The notes under the pieces were generated by a model. It worked only from the letters and a program-made list of their open reading frames with translations, had not been told where the DNA came from and searched no databases. The position numbers and the translations under genes were made by a program. From Punica granatum (taxonomy: Eukaryota > Streptophyta > Magnoliopsida > Myrtales > Lythraceae), in the NCBI RefSeq assembly GCF_007655135.1, contig NC_045128.1, positions 9,672,001-9,736,000 of the forward strand: DNA of 64,000 nt, read 5' to 3'. Below are positions 24,241-35,291 of the stretch, one piece after another (position 1 is the stretch's first letter; each line of letters begins with the position of its first letter).

Positions 24241-24954
24241 GGAAAAAGTACAAAAACCCCCTATGATTTAGGGTCGGGACAAATTGCACCCTATGTTTTT
24301 GTTAGGGACAATTAGCTTCCATGTGGTGTACTCCGTCAGCCATAGGAGATACAACGTTAGTTTTTTTTCCCCATTTTTAGTCATCAATCTTTAGCCTTTT
24401 AATCATTTTGATTCTAAATCTTTTTCTTTATCATTCCTATTCTTAACTTTTCATTTTTTTTTAATTTAAGACCTCGAAAAAATCGAAAGGGGAGGAGGGT
24501 TCGATGCTGCCAATCGGCGACCCCAACCTCTCCACCGAGGTCGTCGGTACACTCGGAGTCCCCGGTCAATTCACAGGCTGGGGCCGCCAATTAACGACCC
24601 CGACCCCTCCATTGAGGTCGTCGGTACCCATGGAGGATGCCGAGTGACCTCGGTGGAGGGGTCGAGGTCGCCGATTGGCAACCTCGACCCCTCCTTCCCT
24701 TTCGATTTTCTTTCGATGACTAAAATGAAAAAAAAAATGAAAAGTTGAGGATATGAATGATAAAAGAAAAAATATTTAGAACTAAAATGATTAAAAGGCT
24801 AAAGATTGAGGACTAAAAATGAAAAAAAAAACTAACGTCGTAACCCCCTATAGCTAACGGAGTACACCACAGGGGGGCTAATTGTCCCTTACAAAAACAC
24901 ATAGTGTAATTTGCCCTGACTCCAAACTATAAGGGAAGTTTTTACACTTTTCCC
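24241..24954. mobile_element. Mutator-type foldback MITE, 714 bp
   Basis: Nearly the whole element is one long inverted repeat: the left arm (GGAAAAAGTACAAAAACCCC, then GGGACAATTAGC, GTGTACTCCGT, CTTTTAATCATTTT) reappears inverted to the right end at TTTACACTTTTCCC. It is flanked by TATAAATTA (24232-24240) and TATAATTTA (24955-24963), 8 of 9 bases alike, fitting a 9-bp Mutator target duplication. The GC-rich centre (about 24480-24700) codes for nothing I recognise. Confidence 0.75.
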
Positions 24955-25739
24955 TATAATTTAATATCAGTATGTGTAATTCAGTATGAGCTTTTTTCTA
25001 ATGATAACTCAATTTGACACAATCTCATCAGTGTGATTGATAAAGTTCCTTTTAATAGCATACTGACAATTCCCCAAACTAAAATGTGCAAAATGCTAAG
25101 GGAACGATCAAAGATGGTTTAACGCAATAGCGCATGCTGTCGTATAATAATGAAGAGGAGTTCAAGATTCAATACTTAATAAGACTACCTATGCCTGATA
25201 TAAGAAAATAAAAAAATCAAATCAAGTAGTCTTACTACGTGATGAACTAAGGTGAACACAATGTGTACCGTTAAGGATAAATTGTATGGAAAAAAAGGAT
25301 AAGAAGGAATGTCAAAAGGCCGCACTACGCAATAGATTCAAGACCAAATGTGATTTTTTTCCCCAAAAAAATGTTAATAAATTTAAAAAAATTGACCCAT
25401 TGTTCGTTTGGCCCCTAGGTTTTGACAAACCTTCTTTCCCCCCTTAGAAATTAATGTGTGATGCTTTGGTCCCTATATAATGAGACATGACGCACTAGTT
25501 CCAACGATAAACACTACAAGAAAAACACCCTAGCGCGATAGATATTTGCTAACGTTTGGGTAAGCGTTGGCTAAGGTAAGGCAAGTAGGGGTCTTGGGTG
25601 ACGTCTCGTTATGGGTCGTCTCAGTTGAGTTTCTCCCGATGCTTACGGAAACGTCAAAGCGTATGGGTTGGGAGAGGTACTGTCAACATGCGACAATTGT
25701 GTAGGAAATTCCCTACCCATCGCTAGCCAAAAATTTGAA

Positions 25740-27010
25740 GCCCTTTGTGGTCAGGAACCAAATGTGTACTGACAACAAACTATCAATGTGCTGCTAGTTC
25801 GTTTTTAATATGAATGTATATGAGGATTGGGTTGACATTAACTCATCAAAAGGTGAAAAGCTAGGATTCAAATGGCTTCACAATGTTAACTTGTTGAGGC
25901 TAATTCATACATGGAAGTTGGCATCTTACGATACATTTATATTTACTTCAAAAGTATAACAAGTTTTCCATAACAAAGATGCAAAGAACACGAGATGGCA
26001 TCATGTTCTGGTGGAAAGGCAATGGATTTGAAGCCCATTTCAAAGAGCATTATGATGATGCCATACAACAGTGTACTAATTTTAGTGAATAAATTATGTT
26101 TCTAATTTAGTTCGAAATTCCCATATGCGCAAAGTCTTACATTAAAAAAAATTGAGTGAGAAATTTCTCGCCCAGCCAAAATTTTGAAATCCAACCAAAT
26201 GCGTATCGGCAATGTGTTGTAAGCATGTTGACAGATGGTGTTCAATATATATATATATGATGATTAGGTTGACATTTACTTTTCACAAGTTTTAAAGCAT
26301 GATCAAATGACTTCACAATGGTTAATTTGTTGAGGCTAATTCATACATGGCAGCTTGCACCTTATGATCCATTGTAGATCTTGATCGAATTCGTTATGTG
26401 CATAACTAACCCGTCAAATTGTTAGAAGCTAACTGATATTGTGGATATTGATCAAAAGTTGATTTAATTAATAGTCTGATAACTTCTTTTTGGATAAATA
26501 ATTGTCTGATAACTTCCCAATAACTTTTATCATAACATAAAAGGTTCGATAACTTCTTAATTTATAACTAAGTGTTCGATCTCGATATATCGAACCAATT
26601 TAAGTCGAGTTTGGGTTTGAGACATTGAAAATCACACATGAGCGGATTCACTCGATTTATCCTCTTGATATGAATTCGACTATTTTTGTTACGGAGGGGA
26701 TCTTGTATATTTCATGTTCGTTAACTTTAAAGTCAAAATTTTAAGACCTGATTGAATGCGTACTAACAAGGTGTTGTGAAGAAGTTGACATATTGTGCTC
26801 AATATATACATATATGATGATTAGGTTGACATTTACTCTTTATAAGCTTTAAAGTAAGATCAAATGACTTCACAATGCTTAAATTTGTCGAGGCTATCAT
26901 ACATGGAAACTTGCACTTTATGATCCATTGTATTGATTGGATTCCACGCACAATTAATAGTCCGATAACTTGCTAATAATTACTTTTATCACAAGATAAA
27001 ACGATAACTT
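25740..27010 (+). repeat. Three degenerate long repeats inside the CACTA element
   Basis: A block starting near AAATGTGTACTGAC and running through GGTTGACATT, AAATGACTTCACAATG, TTGTTGAGGCTAATTCATACATGG and TATGATCCATT occurs at about 25760-25950, 26195-26375 and 26755-26935, all in the same direction. Confidence 0.65.
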
Positions 27011-27856
27011 TCTAATTCATAACCAAGTATTCGATCTAGATATATCAAACTAATTAAAGTTGAGTTTGGGTTTGAGACATTGAAAATCACACACGAGCGG
27101 ACTCACTCGATTAATCCCCTTAAATTCAACCGTGTTTGTTAAGTAAAGGATCGAGCGCTCTAATCTCTTACCCATTTGATTCGGTACACTGAACCAATTA
27201 AAACTGAGTTTGACTTCAAGGTATTAAAAATTACACAAGAGCGAACTAACTCAGTTAATCCCTTTGATATGAAATCAGTCGTGTTTATTAAAGAGGGTAA
27301 TCGAGCCCTTTGACCTCTTGCACATTTCATGTCCATATATAACTTTGAAAATTACAACCTCAATATATTGAACAAACTAAAACCGAGTTTGGATTCAAGA
27401 CATTAAAACTCATACCCAAGCGATCTCACCCTATTAATTCCCTTGACATGAATTTTATTGTTTTTATTAAGAGTGGATCGAGCCCTCTAATATCTTACAC
27501 ATTTCATATTCGTTAAGTTTGAAATTTTTGATCTCCATATATTGAACCAATTAAAATCGAATTTGGGTTCGAGACATTGAAAATCACTAACGAGCGAACT
27601 CACCTGACTGATCCCCTTGATATGAATTTGACCATGCTTATTAAGGAAGGGATTGAGCCCTATAATCTCTTACACATTTCATGCTCGCTAATTCGAGATT
27701 TTCAATCCCAATATGACGAACCAACTAATTCAGCCATGTTTATTGAGGAAGGGATCAAGCCCTCTGATTTCCTACACATTTCATACTCGTTAACTTTGAA
27801 ATTTTTGATCTCGTTGTATTGAACCAATTAAAATTGAGTTTGAGTTTGAGACGTAT
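26560..27856 (+). repeat. Satellite-like array (~145-180 bp units) interrupted by the Tat retrotransposon
   Basis: Units carry GATCTC-ATAT-GAACCAATTAAA, GAGTTTGGGTTTGAGACATT, GAAAATCACACATGAGCGG, CCCTTGATATGAATT and GGGATCGAGCCCTCTAAT-like blocks. Anchors fall at about 26621, 27075, 27219, 27399, 27572 and 27849. The array resumes at 43278 after the retrotransposon. Confidence 0.75.
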
Positions 27857-29163
27857 TGTGCGCACCCGAATTTCGTCTCGTTGGGGCACGCATGCGCGCG
27901 CCTATGCAACGCGGCTTGGGAGTGTCCACCTTCCCGGGGATGCGCGACGGACGCACGTGAGAAGGAGTCGCCACTTGCCATTTTACGACCCGAAGGTCGA
28001 GGGCCGGCAAGTTACCCGGGTCTAGGGGTATGGGATACACCTAGTATGTTAAGGCAATGGTCTGTACGGAACCGGAAATTCCGAATTCGGGGGTTCTATT
28101 ACGTGTGGGCCTATATCCCACACACCCTTTCGGTACTTTAACTTGCTAGGCTTGCCATTTTATTTATTTACCGTATGATTAAGTTTCGCTCATCTTACAC
28201 GTTTTGACACCGTAAATTCGAAGAAACACTCTGACCATCTACTCTCCGACCGGGATTTTACATGAATATATGTATAATATAAAACCTTACATTGTTCTCT
28301 CAAATGAATAAAGACAAGCTATAATGACTAAATCCCGGTCAGTTCGCATTTGGCCATGATTTCACTCATGCTCACCGTATAGTTTGGAAAAGACCGAAAA
28401 TTAAATTAAATGCGCACTCGGTGTATGGGGGTATTGGATCCCGTGATCGACAGTTATGGGCGTTGGACCCAGTGTGAATCGAGTCCTAAAGGATTGGGCT
28501 CGATCCGCATAACAATCAAGTGCAAAAGATGTAACAAGCAAGCTCAACTAAACAATCAATGGGGTTTTGTTATCGCCGAATTTACGTGAATTAACTGATT
28601 ATTAACCGGGGTATATTGGCATCCAAATCCTACCTTAAAACAAGCAAAAAAGGGGTGATGGATAGGGTATGTAGCATCCGGCATTATTTTAACGGACCCG
28701 ACAGACGTGATGTCCATAGTCAAGTCTCGAATGTGTGGGTTGTTTTTAGATTATTCTGTATCGTGACAATATGGCTTTTACAAATTAAGAGTGTTTTTCA
28801 CCTAAAAACCCAAAACCTAACCCTCTATTTGACTATTTGACCATGTTTGATTAAGCCGAGTTTGAGATTAATTTGTTTTCCCATGTTTTAACCCGTTCTA
28901 AACACAAACCTACGCTAGGATTACGGCAGGACAAGAACCGGTAATCATGCCCTTGAATCGGTAAATATGTGTGTGCATGAAAATCAAGATTACGTTGTAC
29001 GTATCTCGGTACTTTTGAAATTGTGAATTTTAAAAAAAAGGCATGACTAACGGCTCTTGAACTGTCGACGCGATTACAAATTATTAATCAATTCGTGCAA
29101 TCCATTTAAAAGTGTCAAGTGATTTAATTTAACCAAATTTAACGTCCTGATTATCCCGTATGC
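27857..29163 (-). repeat. 3' LTR of the Tat element, truncated (U3 half missing)
   Basis: It starts with TGTGCGCACC and matches 40219-41524 with about 16 substitutions (all but one transitions) and one 1-bp indel. The match stops abruptly at about 29163. The other 1.75 kb of the right LTR has no counterpart here, and no polypurine tract is found at the break. A deletion reaching from inside the LTR into the internal region explains this. Confidence 0.85.
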
Positions 29164-29165
29164 AG

Positions 29166-29455
29166 TAGACATGGACACGAAGTCCGAAATGCAATGAATG
29201 TGGACACGAAGTCCGAAAAGCGGTAAAGATGGACACGAAGTCCTGGACGCGAAGTCCGAAAAGCGGTAAAGATGGACACGAAGTCCTGGACGCGAAGTCC
29301 GAAAAGCGGTAAAGATGGACACGAAGTCCTGGACGCGAAATCCGAAAAGCAGTAAAGATGGACACGAAGTCCGAAAAGCAGTAAAAATGGACACGAAGTT
29401 CTGGACGCGAAGTCTGAAAAGCAGTAAATGTGGACACGAAGTCCGAAGAACAGTG
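29166..29455. repeat. 43-bp minisatellite in the 3' non-coding region of the Tat element
   Basis: Units built from GGACACGAAGTCC, GGACGCGAAGTCC and GAAAAGCGGTAAAGAT recur with a 43-bp period (for example at 29228, 29271 and 29314), with shorter variants at both edges. The array gives long apparent reading frames on the - strand that are not genes. Confidence 0.9.
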
Positions 29456-30582
29456 AATGCGAGAGTAAGAATCACTATTATGGGGTAGTGTAGGGCTATC
29501 TGTTCGGTGTTAAGCCGGTATTGTGTTGAAATAATGCAGTGATAACCGCGCCCTGTCGCTGGTCGTGTGCCTATGGGTTTGTTTGGCGAAGTTGACGTGT
29601 GCTCCTTTTCGGGTCCTTCACCCGGATAGGGACTGCGACTTGTCAAACGAGACAGACATACGCCCGCTCGGGGGGACGCCTCCCGGGACCTATACACCCA
29701 GACCTGTATGCAGGAAAACGATAACTAACGATCGTTGTCAGTCGCGCAGAACTTGCTGAAATTGCGATATGTAAAGAAATCTACGTAATGATATTCCGGG
29801 AATTTAAATTCAGTGACCGTTTGAGGGGTGGCCGCGTCCCCAAGTATGACATGTATTTGACTTGAAGGAATGGCCTTTACAAGACGGGCATGACCCGTAG
29901 AGTTTTTGCATGAAGGTAAAAGGAAGGATCTTTAGGAATCCTCTAAATCAAGGATACGACGATTCGAACTCATTTCGAGGCATGTCTTGAACCCGTAGAG
30001 TCGAAGAGAGTTTGCTTGCGTTGAAAACCGCTAAACCACTACTTGTCATAGCTCCACACGAGGTGTCGCAGCTCTTTCGTGGTTGAACCGACAATTTCCC
30101 CTAATTTTTGCCCAAGCCGCAAAACGCGCGACGACCTGACGGGGTATTTTATTTTGACTTTTCTCTCATGAATGCTCTCCTTTTGCTACGACTGCCCTAG
30201 ATAGGGTCCGATCGCACCTCTCGATTCCTTTAACTTTTGCCTAGACCGCCCTTTGTGGGTTTTCAGCCTAGCAAGGATATAATTCATGCTCTCCTTTTGC
30301 CACGGCTACCCTTTGAGGGATTTTAAGTCGTGCCCCTCATTCTCTAATTTTTGCCTAGGTCGCCTCGGGGAGGTTTCCAACCTAGCGGGAAAATTATTCT
30401 TTTTCTCTCAGAGATGTTCTTATATGGAAGGATTGGATGGAGATGGCATAAATGCTAATAACAGAAAATGCGCTGAAGTAAAACGGGCGCGAAGCCTGAA
30501 GAATATGAAAGAAGACAAGTGTTGGAAGTGTGAGTTGTAGTTGCGGGGACATGTAACGGCTATAGAACGACGAAGCACCCAA
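29456..30582 (-). other. 3' non-coding region of the Tat element with degenerate repeats
   Basis: It lies between the integrase stop and the truncated LTR. At about 30160-30400, three diverged units of about 75-80 bp pair CTCTCCTTTTGC or AATTTTTGCCTAG with CGACTGCCC or CGCCC-TTTG-GGG and CAACCTAGC. Such repeat-rich 3' regions are usual in Tat elements. No protein is supported. Confidence 0.6.
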
Positions 30583-32301
30583 TCAGGGATAGTACTTCTT
30601 AAGGGCATCGGCGTTGATTGGGAGCGCATTTTCGATCCCGTCCATGTCGTTTAAGATAATTGCCCCTCCGGAGAAGACTTCCTTGACGACAAAAGGCCCG
30701 TCGTACTTGTATGCGAACTTGCCCCGAGAATCGGGTGTAATATGTAGGACTTTCCGCAGGACGAGGTCACCGGGTTTGAACTCGCGGTGGCGGACTCTCG
30801 CATTGAACGCTCGGGCCATTCTCTGTTGGTAGCATTGGCCGTGACATAGTGCTGTTAGTCGTTTCTCATCGATGAGATTGAGCTGTTCACAACGTTGCTT
30901 CGCCCATTCTGTTTCTTCAAGTTCGGTCTCGGCGAGGACCCTCATAGAAGGAATCTCCACTTCGATTGGGAGGACGGCCTCCATGCCGTAGACCAAAGAA
31001 TACGGGGTTGCCCCGGTTGAAGAGCGGATAGATGTTCGGTATGCCAAGAGCGCGAAAGGAAGCATCTCGTGCCAATCTTTGTAAGTCACCGTCATTTTCT
31101 CGATGATCTTCTTGATATTTTTGTTTGCAACCTCCACTGCACCGTTCATTTGGGGACGGTATGGAGTGGAGTTGCGGTGATGCACTTTGAATCGCTCACA
31201 AAGCTCGTCAATGACCCTGTTGTTCAGGTTCTTGGCATTGTCGGTGATGATCGTCTCGGGGACTCCGTATCGGGCGATGATGTCACGCTTGAGAAAACGT
31301 GCCACAGCATTTGCAGTGACTGCAGCAAGCGTTACGGCCTTGATCCACTTGGTAAAATAGTCTATCGCCACCAAAATGAATTGGTGTCCGTTGGATGCTT
31401 TGGGGTTGATAGGACCGATCACGTCGATACCCCACATTGAAAAGGGCCACGGGGCTACTATCGGGCGCAACTCGTTAGGCGGTGCTTTGATCTGGTCGGC
31501 GTATACCTGGCACAAGTGGCAGTGCTTGACGTGTTTGACGCAATCGGCTTCCATGGTGGACCAAAAGTAACCCAAACGCATGAGTTTCTTGGCAAGCATA
31601 AGCCCGCTCATGTGGGGTCCGCAGCTCCCTTCGTGTATCTCTCCCATGAGACGTTGTGCCTCAACTTCATCAACACACCGGAGTAGTGTGGTGTCGAAAC
31701 AACGGCGATAGAGAGTTTCTTCACTCAGGAAATAATGTGCTGCGAGTCGCCGAAGTGTTTTTCGATCATGACGGTTAGCGAATGTAGGGTATTGACCGGT
31801 TTGCAAGAAATGCTTAATGTCTTCGTACCATGGCTGCTCATCGGTCGCCTCGATTGCGTCGCAGTGAGCAGGGCCTTTGGCGATCTCGATCTCGAGTGGT
31901 TCAATGAGGTTTTCTTTCGTGATGCTCACCATGGATGCGAGCGTCGCGAGTGCATCTGCAAATTGGTTCTTGATGCGAGGTGTGTATGTGAATGAGATTT
32001 TCTCGAAGTTCTCCGCTAACTCCTCAAGATACTCGTGATATGGCACTAGCTTTTCGTCCTTCGTCTTCCATTGCCCTAAAGTCTGGAAGATTGTAAGCAT
32101 AGAATCTCCGAACACTTCCAATTCCTTCACCTTGAAGTCGATCGCCGCCTGCAGGCCAAGGATGCATGCCTCGTATTCGGCCACGTTGTTGGTGCAAGGA
32201 AAATCGACTTTTGCTGCAATCGGATAATAACGTCCGTCGGGGGATATCAGCACTGCGCCGATACCAGAACCGGTGGAATTCACTGCGCCGTCGAAATACA
32301 T
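30583..32301 (-). CDS. Tat polyprotein 3' part: archaeal-type RNase H and integrase
   Basis: An open frame of 572 codons, the only intact part of the polyprotein. Residues about 1-130 form the second RNase H (MYFDGAVNSTGSG with the first Asp, NVAEYEA with the Glu, FGDSM, then FADALATLASM). Integrase follows: an HHCC zinc finger (HEGSCGPH with CVKHVKHCHLC, residues about 222-267), then the DDE core (WGIDVIGP, IITDNAKN, NGAVEVANKNIKK) and a C-terminal DNA-binding part (REFKPGDLVLRKV) ending at YYP. No chromodomain follows. The listed 5' end is only the start of the open stretch; the true product is a gag-pol polyprotein broken by a frameshift at about 32428, where the frame runs on upstream. 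Confidence 0.85.
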   Translation of the reverse strand: MYFDGAVNSTGSGIGAVLISPDGRYYPIAAKVDFPCTNNVAEYEACILGLQAAIDFKVKELEVFGDSMLTIFQTLGQWKTKDEKLVPYHEYLEELAENFEKISFTYTPRIKNQFADALATLASMVSITKENLIEPLEIEIAKGPAHCDAIEATDEQPWYEDIKHFLQTGQYPTFANRHDRKTLRRLAAHYFLSEETLYRRCFDTTLLRCVDEVEAQRLMGEIHEGSCGPHMSGLMLAKKLMRLGYFWSTMEADCVKHVKHCHLCQVYADQIKAPPNELRPIVAPWPFSMWGIDVIGPINPKASNGHQFILVAIDYFTKWIKAVTLAAVTANAVARFLKRDIIARYGVPETIITDNAKNLNNRVIDELCERFKVHHRNSTPYRPQMNGAVEVANKNIKKIIEKMTVTYKDWHEMLPFALLAYRTSIRSSTGATPYSLVYGMEAVLPIEVEIPSMRVLAETELEETEWAKQRCEQLNLIDEKRLTALCHGQCYQQRMARAFNARVRHREFKPGDLVLRKVLHITPDSRGKFAYKYDGPFVVKEVFSGGAIILNDMDGIENALPINADALKKYYP

Positions 32302-32399
32302 CTTCCATGCGAATTTGTTCTCCTCACTATCTACTTGGAGGATCCCTTCGTCCGGAAAATTAGAGTTGATTGGCGTATCGTCTTCGATTGGGAACTCCG

Positions 32400-34054
32400 C
32401 TAAGTAATCTGCAATTGCTGCCCCTTAACCGATGTGCGAGGCACATATTCAATGTCGTACTCCGTCAGCTGACATCGCCACTTTGAAATGTTCTTCATGG
32501 AAGATGGGCTATCGAGCAAGTACTTCAGGGGATTTGCTTTTGACAATAAGCGGATAGTGTGATAGAGCGTGTATTGTCGAAGTCTTTGCATAACCCATAC
32601 TAGCGCGCAGCATATCTTCTCAATCTCCGGGTAGTTAGACTCCCCTTCGGTAAACTTCTTGCTCAAATAATAAATGGCGTGTTCTGTGCGCGTGGACTCG
32701 TCTTCCTGCCCTAACATGCATCCTAGGGATTGCCGGCGCACTGTCAAGTAAAGGATCAGCGGACGATCTGGTGTCGGCGAAACTAGCACTGGTGGCTGAG
32801 CCAAATATGCCTTGATAGTATCGAGGCCTTCTGACATTCCTCATCCCACTCAATTACTGCATTTTTACGAAGCAGACGAAAGAGTGGTTGACATTTGTCT
32901 GTCAGGTTTGCGATAAATCTTGCAATGTAGTTCAGCCGTCCCAAGAAACCTCGTACTTCGCAGGCCGTCGATGGCGGACGTAGCTCCCTGATTGCCTTCA
33001 CCTTGTCCGGGTCAACCTCAATGCCTCGCTCACTGACCACAAATCCTAACAGTTTCCCTGACTTAGCGCCAAATGTGCACTTCGTCGGGTTGAGTCTAAG
33101 CTTGTACTTCTTGAGGCGGTCAAAAAGGCGCTTTAAATTAACCAGGTGGTCCTCTCCTTCTTTGGATTTGGCAATCATGTCGTCAACGTAGACCTCGATC
33201 TCTTTGTGCATCATGTCGTGGAATAGCGTGACCATCGCCCTCTGATATGTTGCCCCGGCATTTTTGAGGCCGAAGGGCATGACTCGGTAAAAGAAAGTGC
33301 CCCAAATTGTGATGAACGTCGTCTTGATCTTGTCCTCTTCGGCCATCCGAATCTGGTTATACCCGGAGAAGCCATCCATGAAGGAAAACAACGTGTGGCG
33401 TGCTGTGTTGTCGACTAAGACGTCAATGTGAGGCAGGGGGAAGTTATCTTTGGGGCTGGCTTTGTTGAGATCTCGGTAGTCGACGCAAACTCTAACTCTT
33501 CCATCCTTCTTCTCCATGGGCACGATATTTGCTACCCACTCAGAATAATTGCAAACTTCCAGGAACCCTGCGTTGATCTGTTTGATAATCTCCTCTTTGA
33601 TGCGGAGGAGAAGGCCGGCACGTTGCCGCCGTAAGTGTTGTCGCTTGGGTGGAAACCTCTTTGTATCAAGCGGTAGGAAGTGCTTAACTATCGACGGATC
33701 TAAGCCCGGCATGTCGGCGTAGAACCAAGCAAAGACCTCTTGGTAGTCTTTTAGAAATTCGATCATCCTGGCTCGTTGTGTAGGGTCGAGACCCGTCCCA
33801 ATCTTCAGAATGCGAGGTTCTTCTTCGGTACCCACATTGATCTCCTCTGTCGGCTCCACGGAAGTGAGTTGGCGATTCTCAAGGCGGCGCAAACTCTCTT
33901 CTATCTCGGGCACTCGACCATCCTCGTCGAGTCCTTCCCCGAAGTATATGGGTTGGGACTTTTCAAGGAGTTCCTCGGATGGGTTCGAATCGACGCGTCG
34001 AAGACTCAGATTCGAGTGCTGCGAATAAGTGAGAGAGAAAGAGAAAGTAGACAC
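32400..34054 (-). pseudogene. Tat polyprotein: reverse transcriptase and first RNase H, frameshifted
   Basis: The RT spans about 33700-32880 with VCVDYRDLNKASPKD, FMDGFSGYNQI, FGLKNAGATYQRAM and the YVDDMIAKS active site (the paired Asp). A frame change near 32830-32850 separates the RT end (EWDEECQKA) from the connection/RNase H domain (LYLTVRRQSLGCML, AIYYLSKKFT). A further frame change near 32428, after RTSVKG, separates it from the archaeal RNase H. The protein can therefore not be read through. Confidence 0.85.
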
Positions 34055-34181
34055 GAGAATTCTGAAAAATGCATGTATGGATTTTATTAATGATGAGGGC
34101 GCAATGCCATAACAAGAATCCCTCTTCCGTCGTGTGGCTTATGGCTATGCCGACACGGGGAATATCAAAACATAGATGGCC

Positions 34182-35291
34182 TTACACATCGGCGATTACA
34201 GCCGAGTAACGCGGGACTGAGGTCCAGTTGTTGAGTTCCTCATTTTCCTGCGCGAGGCGGATGTAAGCCCTTGGAGTTGTCTCCTCGGTGACGGCGCATA
34301 TGTTTGGCAGGTTAACAGGCTCGCTGTCTGAATCCGAGGAGAGACCGTCAAGAGTACCTCCGATGATGTGTGGAGGCCCAGGAAAAAAGTAGGAGAGCGG
34401 CTGAACCGGGATGCCCCTGTTGATCTTCCCATAGCGTGCAGCGAGACGGTGAAGGTGCTTGCCCCTGCGGGCCTCAATAATCTCGTGACAGGAAGGGCGA
34501 AAACCGAGTCCCCTCCTGTTCTTGTACTCTTCGACCTCGATGGGGCGGTTGATTCCCTGCCCATGTGCTCCGAGTTCGGTGCCGGGAATGTAATTGTGGC
34601 GCAGCAACACCTTCCCCACCATGCGGTCAACGCAGGTTGGACCGATCCCTCCGTAGTCTCGAATGACGGAGATTGTTTCAAATGAATGGAAGGGGAGGTT
34701 TTGATCGTCCCCGATACTGATGTAGGGGACAGCTGTCTCCTTGTAAATGGCGCAGTCCTCCTCACCCTTGACCGTGATAAATCGATCTTCTGCGATGCAT
34801 TTGATCCTTTAGTGTAGGGACGAAGGAACGGCTCCAGCCGCATGGATCCACGGTCTCCCGAGCAACAAGCTGAAAGCATTCGGAATGTCTAGGACTTGGA
34901 ACGTAACAGCGAATGAGCAGGGACCCACCTCGATCACCAGGTCGATCTCTCCATTTACTTCCCTCCGCGAGCCGTCGAAGGCTCGAACTGCAGTCTTGCT
35001 CGGACGGATGCGGTTAAAGTCCACGTTCATCTGCTTCAGCGTGGAAACCGGGCAAACATTGAGTGCCGAGCCATTGTCGATCATGACCCGACCGATGATA
35101 AAGTTATTGCACTTGCAGACAATGTGTAGTGCCCGTGAGTGTGCCCACCCTTCTGAGGGAAGTTCATCATCTGAGAATGAAATGTTGTTGGAGAAGATCG
35201 AACTGATAGTCTCCTCAATCCGCTCCGGAGCCGTCTCTTTAGGGATCTGCGTTGCTGTCAGGACCTTCAGAAGCGCTTCACGATGTGGCTC
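34182..35291 (-). pseudogene. Tat polyprotein: retropepsin-type protease and linker, with stops
   Basis: The aspartic protease core reads MIDNGSALNVCP (about 35084-35049; Asp in a DNG rather than DTG/DSG context, common in this lineage) and later LLLGRPWIH, the second conserved block. In-frame stops lie just before 35291 (TGA) and at about 34809 (TAA in place of a CAA codon). After the second stop a linker rich in charged residues runs on towards the RT. Confidence 0.75.

Noticed and set aside
29074..29697. Open frames of 102 and 207 codons on the - strand
   Set aside because: They are made by the 43-bp minisatellite and match no protein family.
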